In this document: positions 10,561-21,600 of the stretch, piece by piece | How the letters are laid out: every line of letters begins with the position of its first letter | Position numbering within the stretch: position 1 is the first letter of the stretch | Notes under the pieces: model-generated | What the model was told of the DNA's origin: nothing | Databases searched by the model: none | What the model saw: the letters and a program-made list of their open reading frames with translations, nothing else | Made by a program: the position numbers and the translations under genes | DNA from: Zygnema cylindricum | Lineage: Eukaryota; Streptophyta; Zygnematophyceae; Zygnematales; Zygnemataceae | Direction of reading: 5' to 3' | Assembly (NCBI GenBank): GCA_037447655.1 | Contig: JBBHKE010003033.1 | Coordinates: forward strand, 64,538-105,578 | Length of the DNA: 41,041 nt

Positions 10561-12260
10561 ATTTCCAAATTAGTATTCACTCGGTATGAAGTTAAAGTAT
10601 TAAATTCAGATATTCAGTATTTGTTCTAGTTTAGTATCTTGTATATTATTGAGTTCAGTATTTAGCGCAAAATTCAGTTCATTATTCTGTTTTGTATTTA
10701 TTTCAATTCGGTATTCTGTTAAATATTTAGTTCAAATACCACTTCAGTCCTCATTTCAGTTTATTTCCAATTGAGTATGTAATATAGTGATCTCAGTATC
10801 TATTGTAATATTTGGTTAGGTTTTCTGTTAATTATTTTGTTCAATTTACGAGTTCAGCTTTCAGTTTAATAACTAGTTTAGTATTTGATTCAGTACGTAG
10901 TTCAGTATCTAGTTCAATTTCAGTCATTTCAGTATATTTCCAATTGAGTATGTAATATAGTGTTCAATTCAGTATCCACTGTAATATTTGGTAAGGTTTT
11001 TTGTTAAATATTTTGTTCAGTTTACGAGTTCAACTTTCAGTTCTATAACTAGTTTAGTACTTGATTCAATACTTAGTTTAGTATCTAGTTCAGTTATTTT
11101 AGTATATTTCCGATTGAGTATGTAATAAAGTGTTTTGTTCAGTATCCACTGTAATATTTGGTTATGTTTTATGTTATTATTTTGTTCAGTTTACGAGTTT
11201 AGCTTTCAGGTCAATAACTAGTTTAGTATTTGATTCAGTACTTAGTTCATTATCTAGTTCAATACTTAGTTTGTTCAGTTATTTTAGTATATTTCCGATT
11301 GAGTAGGTGATAAAGTGTTCAGTTCAGTATCCACTGTAATATTTGGTTAGGTTTTCTGTTAAATATTTTGTTCAGATTACGAGTTCAGATTACGAGTTTA
11401 GCTTTCAGTTCAATAACTAGTTTAGTATTTGATTCAATAACTAGTTTAGTATTTGATTCAGTACTTAGTTCAGTATCTAGTTTAGTTAGTTATTTCAGTA
11501 TATTTCCAATTGAGTATATAATATAGTGTTCAGTTCAGTATCCACTATAATATTTGGTTAGGTTTTTCTGGTAAATTTTTTGTTCAGTTTACGAGTTCAG
11601 CTTTCAGTTCAATTAGTTTAGTACTTGATTCAGTACTTAGTTTAGTATCTAGTTCAGTTATTTCAGTATATTTCCGATTTAGTATGTAATAAAGTGTTCA
11701 GTTCAATATCCATTGTAATATTTGGTTAGGTTTTCTGTTATTATTTTGTTCAGTATACGAGTTCAGCTTTTAGTTCAACAACTAGTTTAGTATTTGATTC
11801 AGTCTTAGTTCAGTATCTAGTTCAGTTATTTCAGTATATTTCCAATTGAGTATGTAATATAGTGTTCAGTTTAGTATCCACTGTAATATTTGGTTAGGTT
11901 TTCAGTTAAATATTTTGTTCAGTTTTCGAGTTCAGCTTTCAGTACAATAACTAGTTTTGTATTTGATGCAGTACTTAGTTCAGTATCTAGCTCAGTTTCC
12001 TTATAAGTAAGCAGTTCGGTATGAGGTTAATATTCATTTCAGTTTTCAATTCAGTACTTTGCTGTGTTTCAGTAGAGTGTCCTTTACATTATTCAGTTTA
12101 ATATTCACTGCAATATTCAGTTCATTTTTCAGTTCTGTATTAATCAATTCACTGTTCTGTTCACTTGTCGATTCAATATTCAGCTCGATTATAAATTCAG
12201 TATTCAGTCCGGTGTCCACTTCAGTATGTAGATCAGATATTCATTCAGGTTTTAGTGCCC
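10560..12260. repeat. TTCAGT-rich minisatellite array, period about 167-211 bp
   Basis: The landmark TTTCCRATTGAGTATGTAAT occurs near 10766, 10939, 11109, 11294, 11505, 11674 and 11841, giving spacings of 173, 170, 185, 211, 169 and 167 bp. Each unit also holds GTATCCACTGTAATATTTGG, TTACGAGTTCAGCTTTCAG and AACTAGTTTAGTATTTGATT. Within units the hexamer TTCAGT and its variants recur about every 10-20 bp. The flanks (10560-10760 and 12000-12260) keep only the hexamer texture. An A-run of about 24 follows at about 12271. Confidence 0.9.
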
Positions 12261-12299
12261 AAAGAAACCCTAAAAAAAAAAAAAAAAAAAAAAATGTCA

Positions 12300-13489
12300 A
12301 GATAATATCTCATTAGCAACAACATTAAGTTAGTGGAATTCATCCAGAACACCGCAGAAGATCAAAATATGACGTAAATATTTAATGTTCTTTATTAAAT
12401 GACTGTCAGAACGATAGCTGCAACATGCAACATTCTGACCTTCTCCTGTGCTTCCAAACTGGGAGCTTTTTTTATACCAGCGATTTCAAACGTGACTACA
12501 CTTCTAGCATAGTCGTTTTGAAAGCCTGCAACCGCTTAATAACAACAACCTTGTGGATGCCAAAGTGGAATTGGAGGGGAAGTTGCTTCCTTAGCATCTT
12601 ACCTCATTCTGCAGCGTGCAGATTTTTAGGGAAGGGAGTTCAAATAGAGATTCAAAGCGCGAAGAAATTTCCAAAGAGGCAACCGTACAGGGAAAGCACG
12701 AGACAAGGGGAGATGTTGACAAGGCAGTCCACAACCGCCGGTCTCAGAAATCGAAACGTTTGACATTTTGTCGTCACCTAGAAGAGTACAGTAGCAAGGA
12801 AGTAAACGGACGGACTTGTAAAAAAAAGTACTTTCCATTTTTGCGCGTGCGATCCCATCACATCACGCCACTATCCGTACACTACACCGCTAGCTGACCC
12901 GCGGCCGACGACATCGAGGTGGCCACGACAGGTACCAGGATGCCGTCGATGCCGTACAAATAAGTGAAACGATATTGCAGCAACGGCGACGATCGATTCT
13001 TTGTAGTTTGTACCCTTGACAGGACGGTTCCAAACCTCTACACTACAGTACAACGACGACGACAAAGTGATCGCGACAATTGACCCACGGCTTACGACGT
13101 CAAGGATGGTTTTGTACGGACGGATTTGAGTCATCGACGCTTTGTCTTACGGCAACATTAATCACATCGCGACGTATATGTTGACGTAAGTTGGCGTCAA
13201 GGGCGACTCACGTCCAAACAAATTTGACTTCACGCCAAAATGTTGTGTTATCAATACCGTAGAGTACAGTAACGTATTGTATCGTACTTTTAATTTTTGC
13301 GTGTGCGATCTGTCACATCACGCCACGCTGTCGTGTTCTCAAATATCCGTACACTACCGGAAACGGATTGATACGTGGAGTACATGTAACTCCTACGAAA
13401 AATTGTGACGCTCCTATTGGTCCGCGTGTACAAAAACGATAGGCCCTTGACAATCAAAGGGCAAAGCACCGGGTCGCCCGTGACTTTTA
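12300..13489. other. No gene seen; short repeated block
   Basis: GCGYGTGCGATC followed by CACATCACGCCAC and ATCCGTACACTAC occurs at about 12843-12885 and again at about 13299-13357. The TACACTACACCGCTAG at about 12877 looks like a family M terminus. Open frames up to 112 residues (12425-12763) have no recognisable family. Confidence 0.4.
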
Positions 13490-13610
13490 TTAGGGTTATT
13501 TTATTCATTCTATTTAAGAATTTGGGTAAAAATGTAGGGGCGCCGAATTAGCGGGATTAACGCTAATAGTGCTTCGCGGTGTACTGTAGTTCATTAGACT
13601 GTGTATCGCT

Positions 13611-13799
13611 TTTAGTGTTAATGGTTTTTTTTCCACATAAAACATCTTTTATCTGTACACATTTTCTCTGATTTTCACACGGAGACCGCCAATCGGACGG
13701 TAAGAATCTAGGCTCTCAATCGCAACCGTAAGATTCAAAATCGGGCAAGCGTGTACGGAGAAAAAATGTTTTAAGTGGTGAAATGTATGTTAACACTAA
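13611..13799. mobile_element. Foldback MITE (family P), copy 2
   Basis: Same inverted arms as 2395-2582: left TTTAGTGTTAATGG and ACATAAAACATCTTTTATC; right GAGAAAAAATGTTTTAAGTG and AACACTAA. Family H copy B abuts its right end. Confidence 0.75.
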
Positions 13800-14550
13800 G
13801 TGTACGGCCCCATGTGTCGAAGTACGAGTTATTTTCTGTTATAAAACTTAGCGCCGTACTGCTAAAGTTGCAACCGTACGAAGTAATCGCAAAATCGTAG
13901 AATATAGTTTGCGTCATCTTCGAACTTAGGATGTACGAAAAGTTGTCGTCTTGTGTTTTTTCGACCCACTGTCACGTCATCTTCAAACTTATCATAAAAC
14001 ATATCGGCGATGTGTTTTAAATTAATAAAAACATATTCGACAAATAGGAAAGCATTTTCCCACGTGGAAAGAAAAATATTTGAAGTTTTTGACGACGAAA
14101 AAAGGTACAGGGTTTGTTTTTTTCCGCTTGCATGCTGTACGTTTTTCTTTTGAAGGGGTCTCGATGCTGCAGTGTCATTTCACGTTAAGGTGATAAATCT
14201 GCGAATGTGAAAAATTGCAAGTCATGGCGGCCGGACAGGAGAGGTTTACGCAAAGGCATGTTGTACAGCCACGGCTGCAAGGCTGCACGTCTACGATGTC
14301 ACGCAATGACATGCAACATACCGAATCGTTTCAAAAATTACAATGTCTTGCGACGCTTCGAAAAGTTTCGAAAAATACGATGCGCCATCACAGATTGTAG
14401 ATGTTGACAGCCGTCACGGGCATTGTCAACGTAGACAATCGTCACACCTTTATGTAACAATTTCGTTGTTATACATAGGGGCACCTGAAATCCGGGTCCG
14501 CCGGATCTGCGATAAAAAACAAAGTAAATTCAAGTACATTGGCCGTACCC
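13800..14550 (+). mobile_element. Harbinger-like non-autonomous element, family H copy B
   Basis: 751 bp with TAA on both sides (13797-13799 and 14551-14553). Left terminus GTGTACGGCCCCATG; right terminus reverse-complemented GGGTACGGCCAATGTAC. Internal sequence is closest to copy A. Confidence 0.8.
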
Positions 14551-14826
14551 TAATAGTGATACACGGTGGACTGTAGCGATACACGGTGTAGCGTTTGTAC
14601 TCGGTTTACGCACTTTTGGTTTTGTTTCGAGACGTACGCAATGTTACGAGTAGCGTTATATTATCTAGATCCGCACTGAAACTGCGTACGCTTTTCAATA
14701 CGAGTCGAAATCAGAAGCCAACTTTGCCTGTTGGTCACTGTTAAAGTTCCTTGTCCGGGAATCACAACTGATGCTGATTGTTTACTCCAAAATTTAGCAC
14801 TGCTACAGTTAATTTACGATTAATTG

Positions 14827-15698
14827 AAGAAGATCGTCTCTTGAAACTGTGAATCAAATTGTCGTTTTTACCTTGTAAAAACTTTTTTTTGGGAAAGAAG
14901 GTAGTCCACACCATTTGTCGAGACGATTCCATTGGTTACCGCATCTGCCACAAGCCCACAACCCATTAAGCTCACTTCGCACGAAATCGCGAGTATCGTC
15001 TATTGCATACATAATACGGTACTCGAAAGGTCCCGAAATAATGCTTGGAATACACTGAGAATTCGCACTTTAAACCTGTGGTTCTAAGTGATTGTACGAC
15101 TGTACCTCATTGGCTGTCCGTACTCAGCTCCTAGCGAAATGAATGTTTGAAGCACGTGTCGCCGCGCCGGTGCGTTATGTCCAGACCAGAAGAAACGTCA
15201 TTGGGTCGTGTTCGCTCATTCTGCGCATTTGGCTTCGAGTTTCCCTACATTGATGCAATCCTTCACAACAGATGAATCTTCTACTTTGGTGACCTTCGTG
15301 TACGAAAATGTGTACGGACGAGCCTGTCCGCTCCTGCAACAGAATCGAACACTGCAGTACAGAGTTTTGCCTTTCGTCCATCGAAACATAGACGGAACTG
15401 GTCGTACATGTGACTGCTGAAACTGGCAGGTTGTGCCAGCAGGAGACTCATCAGGCAGGACGTATCCATGGCTGACGCATGCTTGGCTTGGCGTCGCCCT
15501 TCTCACGGAAAGTAATCCGTGCCGCTGTAATTAAAACTGACACTCCGTTCGCACATTATTGACATCCGTTTGCAAATGTGTATTGTGAAGAAAAACGTCG
15601 CGTTAAAGGGAGGAATGTTAACAGCATCTTTGTATAATCGCCGCTACTAAGTGGAGAAGCGGTTTTCGGTTGTGGACAAAACCTACTACAGCAACAAC
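14827..15698 (+). other. Upstream region of the TRPC4AP-like gene (promoter/5' UTR not resolved)
   Basis: This is the interval between the end of the 13.5-14.8 kb repeat and the start codon. It is richer in CpG than the repeat flanks and carries no recognised transposon ends. Short open frames on both strands (for example 15216-15506 minus) resemble no family. It presumably holds the promoter and 5' UTR. A TATAAT-like string lies near 15632, but no TATA box or transcription start can be assigned with confidence. Confidence 0.35.
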
Positions 15699-18600
15699 AT
15701 GACGTTCTTCGGGAAGCCAAAACGTGTCGTAAAGCAAGAGCCTCACCGGCCGTCGGTTTTGAATGAAGTTTTGAAGGGACAGTTGACGGGAAAATCTTGT
15801 AAATCGTTGAGAAAGCTTCCTCCTGCTGTTTATCAGCGTTTGCAAACCTCAACCAATGGCATGGTTCAGCTTCTCACAGATTTGGAGCGCCATCTCGGTG
15901 CAAACGAGTTGGAAGCATGCAAGCGTAGCTTGGGAGCAATACATCGACAAGTTAGTGAAAATACCAGTACTTCTCATCATTCTAATAAGGAAGCCTTTGT
16001 GCTTCTTGGAGGAGAGACCATTTTGATTAGAGTTCTGTCTTCTTCATTCGCTCCTCCGAAGAATAGGTCAGTTTCAGTTGGAGGAAGGTCGGGACAGGGA
16101 GGCATGAGACGCTCGATTGCCGGACGTTTTCGTATGGGAGATGCTGGGGTTCCTGTGAGAGAGGAAGCTGGATTGCCGTCAGCCTTGCAGCTTATGCAGA
16201 ATGAGGGGCTGGCAATCTTTCGGGAGCTCTGTTTCTCGACTCCTTTTTTTTCGGAGTCCCTGGCTGTCCAGAAGGATTTTCTCATTCGACTGTTCGCTTT
16301 GATGGAAAGCACCACTACTTTTGACCATGGTATGATTTCTAGATTTTTTGGGCATTTGGTGTCAGCGTCGCTGTTATTTCAGGTGTTTGAATGATGGATA
16401 GCTTTATTTGTTAACTTTTAACTAGGTCTCCATTTCTATTACTTCAGCATCAGTAGCTTTCTAGAAGCATTCTGCTTGTGTCTTTTTGAAGGACAACTCG
16501 TGATGCTGGGCTAGGGTTGCAATCTGCATGAGCATCTGTTTGGATGGATGGGAATTACCTGTGAGGAGGTTGGCATTGTTGAGTAAAGGCTCGAATTGTT
16601 GTAGAGTCTCCATTGTTGTGTTGTTATCTTCCTGCATTTGAATGAGTGTCTTTGGTAACTATTTTTCCTTCTGTTTTCTGCCAAGATCGTCGTCCCAATG
16701 CACTTAAGGAAAATCAAACTTGTTCTGCTGAATGATTCTATGATTACAGGACATCCTTTATATCAGGGATTCTTTTTATTTTGTGAGGGCGTGGTAACGA
16801 TTTTTTGTTTAGTGAAGCTACATGGTTCCCACCGCTGATAAGTCTTCTCTTCAATCATTGCTTTGCAAGAAGGTACAAAGATGTGTTGAAATCTGAGGAC
16901 GAGTAGACACCAAAGCCGTTCTCGCCTTAATCTAGATTGTCCTGTCCTCGTTTGCTATGCTGTTGCAGCTGTTGGATTAGCCGAGGAGATTTTGGCGGTA
17001 CGAGAAGAAACCCTGAGTTTGCAAGATGTTCCCAATTTTCCGAAACTAGTGTGTGGTCTATCTTCTCGTCAGCTAGCATACTTCTGCCGGGTGTTGGCCA
17101 TGGTTGTTTTTGAGCCCGAGGTAATTTATTTCTAACTGTAAATTGTCGAGACAAACATTGGAATCTTTCTTTGGACCTATGATTTCGGGCGGAAGTTTAT
17201 TGCTTTGCGTAAATGTATAGACTTCCTACAATTGTTTGCTAGCCAAAGAGTTACTTATGCTTGTGTCGTAATACACAATTCTGGTCGAATATCATATTTA
17301 TGAAGCTGATTTATGGTGATGCTCAAAATATTTTGGGCCTTAGCTTTCATAGTGAATCCTGGTTTGATGCAGGATCGGTCACCGGAATTTTCCATAGCCC
17401 AAAAGGGACTAAGTGGGTCTTGGGACCCGTCTACTCGAGCAGAAAAAGAGCAGGATTGGGCTGTGGCAGATGGGAATCATGATGTAATCTTGGAAATTCC
17501 TGAAATATTGCCACGATTGGTGAAGCTTCTGCAAGTGAAAGGGTTGCCATTCAGTAATCAGGTGTGTGGCTTGGTTTTCAATAATGTACTTTTGCAAACT
17601 CTTACCTCTAAGGTGAGTGCATGTGAGCCAGATTAACTTTTAGAAAATATTGCTGATGTTGAAGAGACAGTTTTGGTAACTTCATGGACTTTCTAGTCAC
17701 AAATCTTGTTCCGGAGAAAATGAGGCGCTGATGCCCTCGTTCTGTTCTATCTCATTTGTTCATTCTCGCCTTCGTTTGTTCTCTTCTTTTCCTGTTCTTT
17801 TGCTTTTTTGACGCCTTGCTCTTTTTTTTTTTGGTTTCTCCAGTTTGAGGCCTTTCAAGAGCATGCGGCGGGCCATTTGCACAATAATGGTGGTGAATGG
17901 CAACCTCTGTTAGGTCCTCACCTTGCGTCAGACCATGCTTATTGGGAAGATCTCGATGAAGACATGGCAACAGAAGATGAGGAAGATGCGGCTGCCGCAG
18001 CTCTAGCAGGAACAACTCTCGGTATGTTGGGTCTGGACTCTGGCGGGAATTCAGAAAGTGGAAGAGTTCCTGGCGACCTTCTTTGGGGCTGGGGAGCCGG
18101 ACTACGAACTGGCGAGGGAAGTGGAACAGGGACAAATTCTTCTTTACTTCTCACACAAAACACGGAAAGGAATCGGCTTCGTGGTAGTGGGCATGGAGCG
18201 ATGGAGGTTGATTACCCGTCCGGTATTCCGGTTCCTACCTGGTTGGAGGGCGAACCTGGCCCACCTGAAGCTTTTGGCTCTGGATTTTCCCTTGAAGACG
18301 GAGTTGAAACACCGTCAGAAAGGCGTAGTGAGACAAGAAGTTTGATGTTTATGAACACTTCAGAGGGAAGTGACCCCACCCCTATGGTCCTTCCCAGTAG
18401 AATGAGTGACACCCAGGAAAGTGAGGCTGTTTTGATGTTGACTCAGTGGTCCAGGGGCTTAGATTCAGGGGATCCAGGTGGTGAAGGTCCTTCAAATTGG
18501 CAAGACCGTCAGTTATCGGAGGATCCAAATGCCCATAGGAGTAACCAAAGTGGAAGACAGAGGAATAATAGTAGGCTCGGGGCTGATTTTAGGGAGGAGG

Positions 18601-21600
18601 AAAATAGGCCAGCAGCAACTCCAACTGCTACTACAAACTCCAATTTTTGGCAAGGGTTTTGGCGGTGGGGGGAGTCTTCTCAACGTGGGGATCGTAGGAC
18701 AGGGACAGACGAAGGTGACGGGCTGTCAACACCAGTGAATCCCAGTGGGACTCTTTCAGGGAGAAGGGATTTAGGAGGCGGTTCATGGAGGGGTTCGGAA
18801 CGCCTTGTTGCAAGTGATGCTACACTGCAATCTGACGCTCCAGGATTCTTGCAAGAAACCAGACGAGGAGAATCTTCCGGTTCCTTAGGAGGACAGGGAA
18901 CGAGGACGGGATTGAGTGGTAGTGCCACCACTTCTAATAATGTTTCACGGTCGAATCCGCCCCAGAGGCAACCCGGGTGGGGAGGTCTGGGATTGTTTGG
19001 AAACCGCAATACGTCGGTTGGGACCATGGATCTGGACTTGGAGCAGTTGGTGCCTGAAAGAGGAGAAGAAGGCAATGGTGGTAGAGATGGGGCAGTAGGG
19101 GCTCGACCAGATGCAGAAAATGGGCAGGCAAACCCACAAACACAGGTAATGGTCATTGTGGGGAATGCTCCCAGACTGTTGGAGGAGGTCCCAGAAGGAA
19201 CTTTACGGCCACTTTGGGCCGCATTTTCGCAAGAAGCTGGGGGTGATGCGGGAGGATTTATGGGACTTGGACCCAATTTTATGGAACGTGCTGGGCTTAC
19301 ACTTGCTTCGGTATGCAGTTTTTGAAAGCTTACTGCCCTGGTTCTCATGTTTCTGGGGCCATGGATCTAAAGTGTTTGTATTTTGTGTGTACTCCGCAGT
19401 TCAATTGATAGGTTACCATAAGCCATTCTGTTGCTAGAGAGGATTAAATCATCCTCGTTCTGCTTGGGATTGCCGATTTCAATACCTTTCAAGCCCCGTG
19501 TAACTGCACTGTATCTTGTTTTTGCACAAGGTTTCAGAGAGCCATTTTTTAATTTTTTTTTGTCTCCGTCTCAGATAAACTGAAGTTAAGTCTGTTAATT
19601 GATGTTTTGTACTTTGTGTTTTTGGTTTTGCGCTTTCTACAGCATCAAGTTGAGGTATTATTTGTGTTGTGCGCTCTCTGTGGCGGTAAGCGGAAGGAGA
19701 GAGTTCAGGACAGGCTCGCAGAGCTTGGCCTGGTTCGAACTCTTGCTCGAATGTTTGATAGGTTAGATTGGTCAGCACCTCAGCCTATGGCATCTGAGCC
19801 TCACGGGATACACGGGCCAGGCTGTGCTTGCAATCCCCAGTCGGTGAGCACTTTGTTTTCCATAAAAACAACTTTGTTACCTGAACCATTTAAGATGCCA
19901 TGTACATCTGATGTTTGAGATGTCTGTGGATTTTCTTAGGTTATGTTGAGGTGGGACTGTTTGTTTTAACCAACTGCTCAGTTTTTCTGTGCGTATCATG
20001 ACATATTCTGCCACTCTTATTTTCTGCTTGACACTTCTGTCGAATGGATGGTGCAGGCATTAAAGATTCAGTACCTTCGGCTTGTTCACAACTTCTGTGA
20101 CCGTGACTGCTCAAATTTTTTAAATAAGCAATTATTAGCAGCTCCGGAGGGCCTTCATGGCGACTTCCCTCGAAGTTCCAGCTGGCAAACTGCCAGCTCA
20201 GCTCCCAGATCTTTGTTACGTGCGGAAGGATCCGTGGGAGAGGGTCTTATGCTGAAAATTTTGAAGGTTCTGATGGGAGAACCAGCAGATTCAGTTTACC
20301 GTTTCTGGCTTGCTTCCTGTGTGGAGGCGTTCTTGAGAGGCTCCGATCCTCGTGATCAGGTGCATTTTGGTGGAAACCCTTTCACATGGCCCACATGTTG
20401 GTGCTTCCTTAAATGGCTGGTTGGCTTTCAGTTCAGTTTACAGTTTTCTGTTTTTGCTTTCGGTTTTCTGTTTTTTAGCTTTTTTGCTGTTTTTTAGTAC
20501 TCTTTTCTAAGCAAATTTTGTTATAGTTTCTGCTGAACTGTGCTTAGGCTTTCACGCAGTCATGTGCTGATATTCACTTGCACTTTGTACTGTAGGAAAT
20601 CACGTCTGAAATTTTGATTGGGTTTTAGATTTTATTTTGGAAGTGCTGTGTCCAAAACTTGCATAAAGAATCTACGAGGAGATCAATTCATATTATGGAT
20701 CTTCTGATTTCACCCGCTCTCCCTCTCTACCTCCTTTCTCCTTATCAGAGTTGTTGGAACAAATTGGGTTAATAATCCTGCTTTTAGATTTTTCTGGCCT
20801 TACCTCCAAACTTGAATCCATAAGCATTTTATGTTGTGCTTACAGCATTTTCATCCTTTCTTTTTTGCCCTTTCATACTGGATCCAAGCAATGTAAAAGG
20901 ACGGATTGGAAAACAATCAGTTTTGTAACATAATAGGAGCATGATCTCTCATTTTTAGTTCCTTAGCATCCTCCAAAAGACTTAGGTTATATTCACCGAA
21001 ATATTTGTTGGTTTAACTCCTATTTGAAAGTCCTTAAAATCTGAGTCTTCAAGTGTGTAACTTCTTATGCCAGAATATTTGTGCAGTTATTGGGTTTCTG
21101 TATCATCACCCTACTACTGTTGCCTTTTAAGGAACATCTGTCATGATACCAGGTTCTAAGAGTCGTCCAATTATCTTCGAACTGACAAATGGGTTGACAA
21201 ATCGAACTTGGACAAGTTATATATTTGCGAAATGCAGAAGTTTGTAGATTTTTCGGTTATTTCTGAACTTGCAAATTGACAAATTGGTTGACAAATTGAA
21301 TTGACAAATTGGCCAAAATTTGGATTTGCTCAATGCAGGAGTTTGTAGCATCTGCAGGATTAATGGAACACCTGGTGGAGGAAATTTTGAAAGGTGGATT
21401 CAAATGTGCGAGTGCACTACAGATCAATTTTGACCTGCTGGGGGAGCTTATCAAGTTTTCACCAACTATGCTTTCACGCCTCAATGGTTTGCTCACCAAT
21501 GATAAATTTGAGCGGTTCATTCATGTATGCATTTTTTAACACATTTTCCTCCCCACTAGTGTCGAGAGTTTTACCGTAGTTTTTTTTTGCTTTTTACATT

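Larger units (their letters stand above)
13490..14814. repeat. Composite repeat copy 2 (M right end + P + H-B + right flank)
   Basis: Colinear with 2261-3598 and in the same orientation, with scattered substitutions and indels. It lies about 0.9 kb upstream of the start codon of the TRPC4AP-like gene. Confidence 0.85.

Noticed and set aside
15651-15698. Upstream in-frame extension of the TRPC4AP-like reading frame
   Set aside because: It begins with GTG right after a TAA stop at 15648-15650; the first ATG in frame is 15699, which has A at -3.
17808-17843. ATG at 17808 as an independent start of a 505-residue protein
   Set aside because: It lies in the polypyrimidine tract of intron 3; the reading frame enters through the acceptor at 17842-17843 and continues the upstream exon in phase.
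18680-19348. 222-residue minus-strand open frame
   Set aside because: Antisense shadow of exon 4 of the TRPC4AP-like gene.
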